This document shows, in pieces, positions 27,230-35,471 of a DNA stretch of 46,511 nucleotides. The DNA lies in the NCBI GenBank assembly GCA_001917855.1, contig MNEU01000075.1, positions 1-46,511 on the forward strand, written 5' to 3'. This DNA is from Armatimonadetes bacterium 13_1_40CM_64_14 (lineage in GTDB: Bacteria > Sysuimicrobiota > Sysuimicrobiia > Sysuimicrobiales > Kaftiobacteriaceae). Numbering within the stretch: the first letter of the stretch is position 1; every line of letters begins with the position of its first letter. Under the pieces are notes generated by a model, which was given only the letters and a program-made list of their open reading frames with translations, was not told the DNA's origin and ran no database searches. A program made the translations under genes and the position numbers.

Positions 27230-28488
27230 GGATGCCCGACGGGCAGGCCGCGGGCCAACGCGTCGCGGACAGACCCGTGCGTTTGGACGACTACCGTGCG
27301 GTCGTCCCTGCCTCGACTCTCGACCTTTTACGCCGGCTGGCTGATCGGGTCCGCGGCCGCTCGCTGGTCCACATCAACTCCACGCGGGTGGGCGGAGGCG
27401 TGGCGGAACTCCTCCAGCGCTACGTGCCGCTGCTTGAAGAGTTAGGCGTAACGACGCGGTGGGATGTCGTCCGCGGGACGGAGGAGTTCTTCCGGGTCAC
27501 AAAGAGTTTTCACAACGCTTTGCAGGGCCAGTCCCAATCGTTTACGGACGCGATGCTCCGCACGTACCTGGAGACGAATCAGGAGAATGCCCGGCGGCTG
27601 AACCTCGACGCCGATGTCGTACTCATCCACGATCCCCAACCCGCCGCCCTCATCGCGTCTGCCAATCCCAAAGCAGATGGCACGCGGCGCGGACGGTGGG
27701 TCTGGCGCTGCCACATCGACGCCTCGCGACCACAACGCCGCGCCTGGACGTTTTTGCAGCAGTTTGTCACGCAGTATGATGCTGCGATCTTCTCCTTACC
27801 GAAGTTCGCGCAGCGTCTCCCGATTCCCCAATACCTCATCTATCCGAGCATCGACCCCCTCTCTGAGAAAAACCGCGACCTCACCCCCGAGGAGATCTCG
27901 GCGACGCTCCAGCGGCTGGGCGTGCCCCAGGACAAGCCCATCCTGCTGCAGGTGTCTCGCTTCGACCACTTCAAAGATCCGCTCGGCGTCATCACCGCCT
28001 ACCGGTTGCTGAAAAAGCATGATGACTGCCGATTGGTCCTCGCCGGAGGGTCGGCCGAGGATGACCCGGAAGGCGCACAGGTCTTAGCCGAAGTCCTGAC
28101 CGCGCGCAACGATGATCCGGACATCCATGTGCTCGTGCTGCCCCCGACCGCCCACCGGGAGATCAACGCCCTCCAGCGGGCGGCGACCGTCATCATTCAA
28201 AAGTCCACGCGCGAGGGCTTCGGTCTCACCGTGGCCGAGGGAATGTGGAAGGGCAAACCCGTCATTGGAGGTTTCGCGGGCGGGATTACGGTGCAGATTA
28301 TCTGGGGCGTCACCGGCTACACGGTCAACTCGGCGGAGGGATGCGCATTCCGCATTCGCCGTCTGCTCCACAACCCCGATGAGGCTGCCCAGATGGGCCG
28401 CAACGCGCGCGAGTACGTCCGCGAACAATTCCTCATCACTCGGGACCTCGCCGAGCACCTCGCGTTGATGGTGACCCTTCTGCGGTAA
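27226..28488 (+). CDS. treT: Trehalose synthase TreT-type glycosyltransferase (GT4)
   Basis: TreT joins glucose from ADP- or UDP-glucose to free glucose to form trehalose, reversibly. The 420-residue product has the N-terminal LVHINSTRVGGGVAELL (about 48-64) characteristic of this group, DVVLIHDPQPAAL, RCHIDAS, and the C-terminal GT-B part with LQVSRFDHFKDPLGV, and QKSTREGFGLTVAEGMWKGK with the E-x7-E motif. The start is GTG 27226, overlapping the upstream stop. GlgC four genes upstream makes ADP-glucose, a known TreT donor, so local supply is plausible. Substrate choice cannot be proved from sequence; kojibiose or other GT4 activities remain possible. Confidence 0.85.
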   Translation: MRMPDGQAAGQRVADRPVRLDDYRAVVPASTLDLLRRLADRVRGRSLVHINSTRVGGGVAELLQRYVPLLEELGVTTRWDVVRGTEEFFRVTKSFHNALQGQSQSFTDAMLRTYLETNQENARRLNLDADVVLIHDPQPAALIASANPKADGTRRGRWVWRCHIDASRPQRRAWTFLQQFVTQYDAAIFSLPKFAQRLPIPQYLIYPSIDPLSEKNRDLTPEEISATLQRLGVPQDKPILLQVSRFDHFKDPLGVITAYRLLKKHDDCRLVLAGGSAEDDPEGAQVLAEVLTARNDDPDIHVLVLPPTAHREINALQRAATVIIQKSTREGFGLTVAEGMWKGKPVIGGFAGGITVQIIWGVTGYTVNSAEGCAFRIRRLLHNPDEAAQMGRNAREYVREQFLITRDLAEHLALMVTLLR

Positions 28489-28500
28489 CCTCTTAGCCAT

Positions 28501-30750
28501 TCACGCGGCCAGCAATTCCAGAAACTGGGCCACCTCGTCCACATCCGCCGCGACATACCGGGCAGCCGTCAGGGAGGTGGGACTTCCTACCTTCACGGTC
28601 ACGGCCGGGTCCGGCAGAGCCATGAAGGCGTCTTCATCGGTCCGGTCATCACCGAGGTAGACTACGGCGACCCGCGGTGCCCACTCGGAGCCGAAGGCGC
28701 GTCCGAGAATCGTCTGGGCCGCCGCGCCCTTGTTCCACGCCACGTTCGGCCACAGTTCCCACGCTTGCTTGCCCCCTCGCACGACAAGCTGCGGAGCACG
28801 CTCGGCCTCCTCAAGGACCGCGACCCGCACCTCTTCGAGGCGGGAAGACGGCGTCCGCCGGAAGTGGATGCTCGCCGTGAGCCCCTTGTCCTCGACGATC
28901 ACTCCCGCCACGCGACGCAACCGGACCCGCAACCTCCGGCAGACCTCCGCGACGTCCCCCCGTGCCGCCTCGGCCTCCGGCAACGTCCAGAGGGAGTCCT
29001 GCCAAGCGATTTCGAGACCGTGATTGCCTGCGTAGATCAGCTTGGGCAGCCCTACGCGGTGACGGATGTCCTCGAGTGACCGACCGCTGATCACCGCCAC
29101 CACGGTATCAGGCCGACCAGCCAGTTTGGACAGCGTCTCCCGTACGCCTCCGGACAATATCGCCCGGTCGGGAGAGGACACGATGGGGGTGAGGGTGCCG
29201 TCAAAGTCCAGCAGCAGCGCAAGCGGCCGACCTCTGATGCGGCTACGGATTTGCGCCGCACTCTCCAGCACCGCGTGGGTGGTGACGCGGGACGCAAGAA
29301 GGTGTCGGGCGTATCGCAGGTGCTCGGTCATCCAGCGGAAAATGTCGTGATCCGCCACGTACGTGCGCAAGTGTTTCATCCGGTCCCGACGGTCCTCCGG
29401 CTCTAACTCGAGCGCCCGCTGGATTCGAGCGGCGAATCCCTTGGCGTCATGCGGGTTGATCGAGATCGCCCAGGGCAGCTCGTCCGCCGCCCCTGCCAAC
29501 TCGCTGAGCACTAACACGCCCTGCTGATCGACCTGGCATGCCACAAACTCCTTGGCCACCAAGTTCATCCCATCCGCCAGCGAGCTCACGATGCACACAT
29601 CCGCCATCCGGTACAGGGCCGCCAAGCCCTCTTGCGGCATGGCCTGCTGCAAATGGATGATCGGGCGCCAGCGCGACGTGCCATAGGCCGCATTAATGCG
29701 CACAGTCTCCTCCTCCACGCGCTGCTGAAGATCCCGGTAGCTCTTGATCTCCGTACGGCTGGGTGCGGTCTTTTGAATGAAAACCAGTCGCTCGCGATAC
29801 TCCGGAGCGCTTTGGAACAGGACCTCCAACGCGTGCAACCGTTCCGGGATTCCTTTCGTGTAGTCCAGCCGGTCGACGCCTACGGCGATCAGCCGCCCGT
29901 CGAGGGCGAGCTGGTCGTGCAGGCGCGCGATCCACCGTTCGCAGGCGGGCGAGCGCGCGGTGCGCTCCAGCGCCGCGGCGTCCACACTAATCGGAAACGC
30001 CTGAACGTGGGTCAAGTGACCGTTGTAGTCTACGATGGATTCCTCGCGGTCCACCTGCGCACCAGGTTCGCGCTCCGCACACTCGAGGAAGTGCTGAACA
30101 TCGAGGGAATGCTGGAAACCCACCAGGTCATTCGCCAACAGACCGTCGAGCAACTCACCTCGCTGGGGACAGACCTGCCAGACCTCCCACTCGGGCCAGG
30201 GGATGTGCCAGAAACTCATTACGAACAGGTCGGGTTTTCCCTGCCGCAAGTAGCGTGGGCACAACGCGAGGTGATAGTCGTGGACCCACACGATTGCCCC
30301 GGCACTCACCTCGGCCAAGGTGGCGTCCGCGAAGCGACGGTTGGCGGCGACATAGGCCTCCCAATGGGACGGCACGAACCGCACGTGTTGCGTGGCCATG
30401 TGGCAGAGCGGCCAAAGCGCCTGATTCGCGTAGCCGTAATAATACCCGCGGATCTCCGCATCGGGGAGCCGCACGCGGCGGAGGGCGTACGCCGGTGCCT
30501 GCGGCGGCACCTGCACATGCCCCGCGTGATCAGCGATCTCGAAGTCGGCATCCCCGCTTCCCCAGGCTACCCACGTCCCGCCGACGGCTTGCAACACGGG
30601 ATCCAACGCCGCTGCCAGACCGCTCGCGGGACGATGGACCATGATCCCGCGACTGCTGTGGCGATGTTCATAGGGCTCCCGGTTGCTGACAACAACCAGC
30701 GGGCGACCGTCCAAGAGTGCCCTAATGTCAGTAGCTCGTGTGTTGATCAT
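28501..30750 (-). CDS. otsAB: Trehalose-6-phosphate synthase / trehalose-6-phosphate phosphatase fusion
   Basis: A two-domain protein: OtsA-type GT20 (about 15-490) makes trehalose-6-phosphate from UDP-glucose and glucose-6-phosphate, and the OtsB-type HAD phosphatase (about 505-749) removes the phosphate. The GT20 part shows VVVSNREPYEH, WVHDYHLAL, GVDRLDYTKGIPERL (about 291-305) and SSLADGMNLVAKEFVACQ. The HAD part shows the nucleophile motif LLLDFDGTLTP (about 513-523), VISGRSLEDI, YAGNHGLEI and YLGDDRTDEDAF. The glycine loop reads SGL rather than the usual GGL. An AAGGGA ribosome binding site precedes the ATG. It converges on treT with 12 bases between the stops. The acceptor of the synthase domain is inferred. 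Confidence 0.92.
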   Translation of the reverse strand: MINTRATDIRALLDGRPLVVVSNREPYEHRHSSRGIMVHRPASGLAAALDPVLQAVGGTWVAWGSGDADFEIADHAGHVQVPPQAPAYALRRVRLPDAEIRGYYYGYANQALWPLCHMATQHVRFVPSHWEAYVAANRRFADATLAEVSAGAIVWVHDYHLALCPRYLRQGKPDLFVMSFWHIPWPEWEVWQVCPQRGELLDGLLANDLVGFQHSLDVQHFLECAEREPGAQVDREESIVDYNGHLTHVQAFPISVDAAALERTARSPACERWIARLHDQLALDGRLIAVGVDRLDYTKGIPERLHALEVLFQSAPEYRERLVFIQKTAPSRTEIKSYRDLQQRVEEETVRINAAYGTSRWRPIIHLQQAMPQEGLAALYRMADVCIVSSLADGMNLVAKEFVACQVDQQGVLVLSELAGAADELPWAISINPHDAKGFAARIQRALELEPEDRRDRMKHLRTYVADHDIFRWMTEHLRYARHLLASRVTTHAVLESAAQIRSRIRGRPLALLLDFDGTLTPIVSSPDRAILSGGVRETLSKLAGRPDTVVAVISGRSLEDIRHRVGLPKLIYAGNHGLEIAWQDSLWTLPEAEAARGDVAEVCRRLRVRLRRVAGVIVEDKGLTASIHFRRTPSSRLEEVRVAVLEEAERAPQLVVRGGKQAWELWPNVAWNKGAAAQTILGRAFGSEWAPRVAVVYLGDDRTDEDAFMALPDPAVTVKVGSPTSLTAARYVAADVDEVAQFLELLAA

Positions 30751-30892
30751 CGGAGTCCCTTGGCGCCGGAAGGCGATCGCCGGGCCTCGTGGACGTGATC
30801 AAGCATATCGCAACGGGTACCCAGAGAGGTTGGCACGGCCCGTTGCCTAGTGGGGTCCTGCCCTCCGGTTGAGAGTTTTCCTGATCGTTCAC

Positions 30893-30914
30893 GGGATGGG
30901 TTGGAACCCATCCC
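30893..30914. promoter_or_regulatory. 22-base palindrome, candidate operator
   Basis: GGGATGGGTT and AACCCATCCC are exact inverted arms around a GG centre. It ends two bases before a -35-like box, in the divergent region of otsAB and the rhomboid-like gene. The tiny centre argues for a dimeric protein site rather than an RNA hairpin. Confidence 0.45.
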
Positions 30915-30916
30915 CC

Positions 30917-30944
30917 CTGGCATCCTACGGGGCGACGGGATAAT
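30917..30944 (+). promoter_or_regulatory. Probable promoter of the rhomboid-like gene
   Basis: CTGGCA (30917-30922) and GATAAT (30939-30944) are spaced by 16 bases; four of six and five of six positions fit the consensus. Transcription would start near 30951, about 126 bases before the ATG. Confidence 0.4.
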
Positions 30945-31076
30945 CTGGTGTTAACAGGCGTCCACTCACGTCACCACTGCCCAAGAATCCGCCCGCGCCG
31001 GGACGGAGAATGTGCTCCGGGTCACCGGGGTCGGACTCGGGCTGGGGCCGCGCCGAAGAACTACACCGGAGATCGC

Positions 31077-31841
31077 ATGGTCCGTTCATTGTACAGACCC
31101 ACTGGGCGCCAACCGCTGCCCGGAGACTGTCCGGTCACCTGGGCACTCATCATCGCCAACGGGCTCACATTTCTGCTCGGCTTTATCGGTTCGGGATCCC
31201 TCCAAAACGCATTGGTTTTTGGCACGGCAACTTTCCTTCAGCAACCCTGGACGCTCCTGACCTATCCTCTGGTCGCTGGCGGGCAGATTATCTGGGTCCT
31301 CCTCAGTGCCTACATCCTGTGGCTGTTCGGCGGTAGTCTCGAACGCGCGTGGGGCAGCCGAGAGTACGTCGTGTTTTTGGCGCTCGTCACAGTCACCTCC
31401 GCCTTGGGAATCGAGGTAGGCAGCATGCTGACGGGCCGATACGTGCTGTTGGCCGGCGTGGCACTCCCGCTTGCGTCTATCGTGGTCGTCTGGGCGACGA
31501 TGAATCCGTCCGAGGTGCTCCTGGCGTATTTCGTCATCCCGATACAAGCCCGCTGGCTCGGCCTGATCATTTTGGTCTTAACCGTCTTCTCGTTTCCCCC
31601 CCCACTAGGGATCTTTGCCTTAGCCGGCCCCGCAGTTGCCGTGTGGTTCCTTCGCTGGGGTCGGTACGGACAGCTCCTGCCCCGCGGGGGACGATCACCG
31701 TCGCGCGGCGCGGGAGTGCGCGAGCAGGACCGGCGGACCGTGAATCCTATCGTCTGGTTCCGACGGTGGCGGCAGCGGCGGCGGTTTCGACGTCTGGTCC
31801 GGACTCTGGGACCCGATTCTCCCGATCAGAGAGTCCACTAA
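31077..31841 (+). CDS. Rhomboid-fold membrane protein without catalytic residues
   Basis: A 254-residue polytopic membrane protein. Hydrophobic segments lie at about 21-38, 55-84, 97-115, 122-142, 148-172 and 175-192, and a basic Arg-rich cytoplasmic tail follows (about 193-254). The layout and GGSLERAWGSREY (about 85-97) resemble rhomboid L1/TM2, where GGAVEKRLGS-like sequence is usual. The Ser of the GxSG motif is absent (GVAL at 127-130) and no TM6 His is found, so it is probably an inactive rhomboid (pseudoprotease) or a distant relative. The ATG at 31077 has GGAG seven bases upstream. Role unknown. Confidence 0.7.
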   Translation: MVRSLYRPTGRQPLPGDCPVTWALIIANGLTFLLGFIGSGSLQNALVFGTATFLQQPWTLLTYPLVAGGQIIWVLLSAYILWLFGGSLERAWGSREYVVFLALVTVTSALGIEVGSMLTGRYVLLAGVALPLASIVVVWATMNPSEVLLAYFVIPIQARWLGLIILVLTVFSFPPPLGIFALAGPAVAVWFLRWGRYGQLLPRGGRSPSRGAGVREQDRRTVNPIVWFRRWRQRRRFRRLVRTLGPDSPDQRVH

Positions 31842-31916
31842 CTGCTGAGTTCTTGGCGGACCCTATCATCCGCCGGCACCGGATGGGGACGCCTTAGCCG
31901 TCCGCGCCTGCGCCGG

Positions 31917-33254
31917 TCATTTCCCGTAGACCTCAAGGGAAACGCGCTCCAGATTCTGGAGGATGGCGTCTAGCCGCGCCGGACTCTGCACGTAATCCAG
32001 CGTCCCCTTCCAAAACGCCGCGTTCACAGCCTCGGGCATCAGATCGTTCGCGTCGAAGCGCACGACATCCGCCGAGGTCAGAATGTGGGCCGCCCGGCGC
32101 GCCAGCGGATCGGGATAGTCCTCGGGACGCACCCGGCGGTTAGGCGACACTGTCCCGCCGCGCTTGACCCAGATCGCCTGTGCGGTGGGCGTCGTTAGAT
32201 ATTGGATGAGTGCCCGGGTCTGCGGCGTATCGCGGAACATCCCGAACAAGTCCCCCGCGATCTCCACTGCTTTCGGCACGTCCGGATCGATCGGCGGAAA
32301 CGCGAAGAAATCAAAGCCCTCCCCTGGTTTGAGGGCAGGATATTGCTGCTGAATGAAATCTTGGATGAACGTGGCCTGATGGTGGAAGAAACACCCCGGA
32401 GGGTCGGTGAACACCGGGATCGCGGATTCCTTGAAGTTCGTGATCAGTGCCCCATAGCGGCTACCATACACGTACTTGGAGTTGGTAGCAATCTGGCCGA
32501 AGAGCTCCCAGGCGCGTCGTACGGCCGGATCAGTCCACGCGATCTCGTGGCGGGACCACTTTTCGTACACGATGGCCCCTGCCGTGCGCAGCACGATATC
32601 CCCGATCCAGTCCGTCGCCGGCCAGCCGCTGGCGGCGCTGCTTTCCAGGCCGATACACCACGCCGTCTTCCCCTCGGTCGCGAGGCGTTCGGTCAGAGCC
32701 AGCATTTCGTCCCACGTGGTCGGGACGGTGTAGCCTGCAGACGCAAACGCCTTGGGGTTATACCAGATCAATCCCTTTAGCGCGACTTTGACAAAAATGC
32801 CGTAGACTTTCCCGTCGACTGACGCCAGGTCCATCCAGCTCTGCCCGTACTGGCTTCTCATGGCGTTCATGTCCAGGACGCTGTTCAGCGGCACCAGTTT
32901 TCCGGCCCGGGCGAATTCCCTCATCTGCACAGGGGCGGACAGAACAGCAACATCCGGCGGGGTCCCGCTCTGAATGCGTGCGGTGAGCACTCCGTTTTCC
33001 TGAATCCCTTCGAGCTGCACTTTCACTCCCGTCCGTGCCTCGAAAGGCTTCACCATCGCGAGGAAACTCTCCAGCTCGCTCCCGCTCCACACCCCCAACA
33101 CCGTGACCGTCCCGCCGATCCTCTGTCCCGGGAGGGTTCCCGTTCGGCCCATGTACTCGTACAGGCCGCCGATCAGAATCATGAGCACGGCGACGCGGAC
33201 GATCCAAGCGAGCGTACTCCGACCGGATTGAGACCCGCCAATCCACCGAATCAG
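31917..33254 (-). CDS. ABC transporter sugar-type substrate-binding protein (family 1), probable CTG start
   Basis: Extracellular lipid- or membrane-anchored binding protein of the CUT1 sugar-transporter group. Residues about 15-33 form a membrane anchor (LAWIVRVAVLMILIGGLYEY). The mature part shows TVLGVWSGSELESFLAMVKP, TPPDVAVLSAP, WYNPKAFASAGYTVPTTWDEM and DLFGMFRDTPQTRALIQYLT, which fit this family. The best-placed ribosome binding site, GGGAGG, stands six bases before a CTG at 33254; an ATG or GTG that keeps the full anchor exists only upstream, within the end of the GH57 gene (GTG 33374). It is the last gene of a run from glcD. No permease gene is adjacent; the ATPase at 16719-17819 could be its partner. 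Confidence 0.85.
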   Translation of the reverse strand: MIRWIGGSQSGRSTLAWIVRVAVLMILIGGLYEYMGRTGTLPGQRIGGTVTVLGVWSGSELESFLAMVKPFEARTGVKVQLEGIQENGVLTARIQSGTPPDVAVLSAPVQMREFARAGKLVPLNSVLDMNAMRSQYGQSWMDLASVDGKVYGIFVKVALKGLIWYNPKAFASAGYTVPTTWDEMLALTERLATEGKTAWCIGLESSAASGWPATDWIGDIVLRTAGAIVYEKWSRHEIAWTDPAVRRAWELFGQIATNSKYVYGSRYGALITNFKESAIPVFTDPPGCFFHHQATFIQDFIQQQYPALKPGEGFDFFAFPPIDPDVPKAVEIAGDLFGMFRDTPQTRALIQYLTTPTAQAIWVKRGGTVSPNRRVRPEDYPDPLARRAAHILTSADVVRFDANDLMPEAVNAAFWKGTLDYVQSPARLDAILQNLERVSLEVYGK

Positions 33255-33354
33255 TGAGTTCCTCCCATGCGGACCTGAGGGACGCGGGACCGTACCGACT
33301 ACCGTGAGACACCAATCGAAGAGACCGCCGACTGCTGGGGTTCCCTTATCCGCC

Positions 33355-35463
33355 TCAGACGCTGATCCCTTCACCCAGAACGCATTGCAACGCAGCCTTC
33401 CACGACTCCTGGGGCTGCAGGGTGACATCCCACAGACAGAGGCAGACCACTCCTTGAAAGATGCGTTCAAATCCCGCCTCCGAGTTGGAGACCGTCTCCA
33501 GCGGGTGCAGCCAGACCTCCCCAGGCGGCAGCCGCAGCGACACCGCCGCGGGCCAGCCCCAGTCCGTGAACCGCACCACGCCTGCCAGAGGCACCATCGC
33601 GATCTCGCGCGCAGGCGCCGATCGCTCATCGATGAGAATCTGCGATGCTGGATCGGTTACCGCCCACACTGTTTCGACACCAAACCGGACGGCCAGACGC
33701 TCCTTGCCGGGATTGTGCAACCGATACGATGCTGTCAGTTCAGGCGCACGACGGGAAACGGCCAGCTGCTTCTCGACTCGCAGCAGCAAGGAGCGGCCGG
33801 CGACAGTGACACTCCCCGTGCGCACCAGCGCGACGGCCACGCCGCTCGCCGCGCGCGTCAGCGTCGGCTCGTACGGCCCCGTCACGAAGGTGCCCAGCTC
33901 CTGATACTCTCCACGAGCAAATGCCTCCGCCGTCGCGTCGGGGGCCAGCACGTGATCCAGAAAACTTGCCCGCCGGTAGCGATCATAGATCAACAACCGC
34001 TCCAAGCCAGGCTCTTTGACGCGCATCCGGGTGGAGTGAATCGTCTCCACCCCCGGCGTGCTCGACTCGACGGCGGGGCGCTGCTGCAGCTGCCGGTGGT
34101 ATGCTTCGGGGCGCCGGGACAAAACATTGGCCAGGTTCACGCGGGCGGCGCGCCATTGCCATTCGACCACTCCCCCACCACCTTGGGGATCGGCAGTAAT
34201 GACCATCGCCGGGGAAGCCAACTCGACTTCGGGGGCACCGTTGCCGTCCAGGTCAGCCTGTTCGGTCCCGGCCGCGCGCCCGCGATCCGCCAACGCTTCA
34301 GCGGCGATCAGGTGTCCGAAGGTTGCGCGCCGGATATGCGGGAGGTAGATCCCCCCAAAGACGCCATGCCAGTACGGTTCGTTGCACTGACCCGCCCACA
34401 GGTCCTCGAGGGCTTGGGTGCGCCGCGGTCCGGCCCGCATCGCGTGAACTTTCCGGCTGACCCGCAGCATGCGCTTGTGCATCGTGTTGATCTCAGGGTA
34501 TTTAACCAAGAACTGCCGCCAGAATCCCCCGCGCAGGTAGCGCACGGCCGGATCGCCGCGGTCTGCCAGGCGGTGTGTGATCTCGGAAAATTCCACCGCA
34601 CGGTCGGGGGGCAGCACCCACTCCATCATCTCGTCGTAGGACGCGGTGGGCAAATACACACGACCTTCGGAGGGACGCTGAGCCGCCTCACCGGGCGGGA
34701 GGACCGTGAGCCAGTCCGAGGCGGCTTCGACGGCGCTGAAGAACGTCTCGATCCACCCACGCTCCCAACAGAGCGCGTAGGTACCCGGCCACAGCCCGAA
34801 TTTCTCGCCATCATCGCCCATGAGAAGAACGGGGGCGTCCGCGCCGGGAGCGGCCTCAGCGGCCCGCAGATACCCCAAGACCTCATCAGGAGGTTGCCAG
34901 GGAATCAGATAGCGCAACCGCTTGAGACTGGGGAAAATCTTCAATAGCGCCCCGTCTTCCTCGGTCACGAAGTAGCCGGCCAGGTCTTGGTCCGATAGGC
35001 CCGCCGCAAGGAAGTGCGTGTCGTCCACGATCGTGTACTCGGCGCCCGCCTGGGCAATCGGCTTGGGCAGGTGCGGCTCCCACACGCGTTCGGCCAGCCA
35101 CAGCCCCCGGGCGCGGGTGCCCAACTGTCGCTGCACGTAGGCGGTGAGCTTGCGAATCTGTCCGACTTTGTCGGCGTCCGGGATGATGGCCAAAATGGGC
35201 TCGTCATACCCGCCGGTCAGGACCTCCACTTGGTCGCGGGCGACCAGTGCACGCAGGCGAGGGAAAAAGTCTGGATGCGACTGCGCGAGCCAGTCCAGCA
35301 ACGGGCCGCTGTAATGGAGGCCGACGCGGATGCCGGGATGGCGCGCGAGGGCGTCGGCCATGGGCAGGTACGCCTGCTGGTACGCGGCTTCAAAGACGTG
35401 AGCGAAGTTACCGACCGGCTGATGATTGTGAATGGCCAGCGAGAGAATGACGCGACCCGACAT
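33355..35463 (-). CDS. GH57 4-alpha-glucanotransferase / alpha-amylase with DUF1925-DUF1926 domains
   Basis: Remodels or degrades alpha-1,4-glucan in the cytoplasm. The 702-residue product starts at ATG 35463 (MSGRVILSLAIHNHQPVGNF), nine bases after the glcE stop. The catalytic nucleophile is Glu125 in GLWLAERVWEPHLP and the acid/base is Asp217 in LLMGDDGEKFGLWPG, as in the Thermococcus glucanotransferase group. The region of about 300-400 corresponds to DUF1925, and the C-terminal 300 residues to the beta-rich DUF1926. Between glcE and a sugar-binding protein it is an unexpected neighbour for glycolate oxidase genes, but all are in one direction with short gaps. Confidence 0.9.
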   Translation of the reverse strand: MSGRVILSLAIHNHQPVGNFAHVFEAAYQQAYLPMADALARHPGIRVGLHYSGPLLDWLAQSHPDFFPRLRALVARDQVEVLTGGYDEPILAIIPDADKVGQIRKLTAYVQRQLGTRARGLWLAERVWEPHLPKPIAQAGAEYTIVDDTHFLAAGLSDQDLAGYFVTEEDGALLKIFPSLKRLRYLIPWQPPDEVLGYLRAAEAAPGADAPVLLMGDDGEKFGLWPGTYALCWERGWIETFFSAVEAASDWLTVLPPGEAAQRPSEGRVYLPTASYDEMMEWVLPPDRAVEFSEITHRLADRGDPAVRYLRGGFWRQFLVKYPEINTMHKRMLRVSRKVHAMRAGPRRTQALEDLWAGQCNEPYWHGVFGGIYLPHIRRATFGHLIAAEALADRGRAAGTEQADLDGNGAPEVELASPAMVITADPQGGGGVVEWQWRAARVNLANVLSRRPEAYHRQLQQRPAVESSTPGVETIHSTRMRVKEPGLERLLIYDRYRRASFLDHVLAPDATAEAFARGEYQELGTFVTGPYEPTLTRAASGVAVALVRTGSVTVAGRSLLLRVEKQLAVSRRAPELTASYRLHNPGKERLAVRFGVETVWAVTDPASQILIDERSAPAREIAMVPLAGVVRFTDWGWPAAVSLRLPPGEVWLHPLETVSNSEAGFERIFQGVVCLCLWDVTLQPQESWKAALQCVLGEGISV

Positions 35464-35471
35464 CGACGACG

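Larger units (their letters stand above)
30751..31076. other. 326-bp divergent intergenic region between otsAB and the rhomboid-like gene
   Basis: No gene is supported here. It holds a 22-base palindrome (30893-30914) and a probable plus-strand promoter (30917-30944). No convincing minus-strand promoter for otsAB is seen, though a weak TATGCT lies near 30803-30808. Confidence 0.5.

Noticed and set aside
33255..33629. Upstream extension of the binding-protein frame into the GH57 gene
   Set aside because: The added residues are Arg/Cys-rich, overlap the conserved end of the GH57 gene and have no ribosome binding site.
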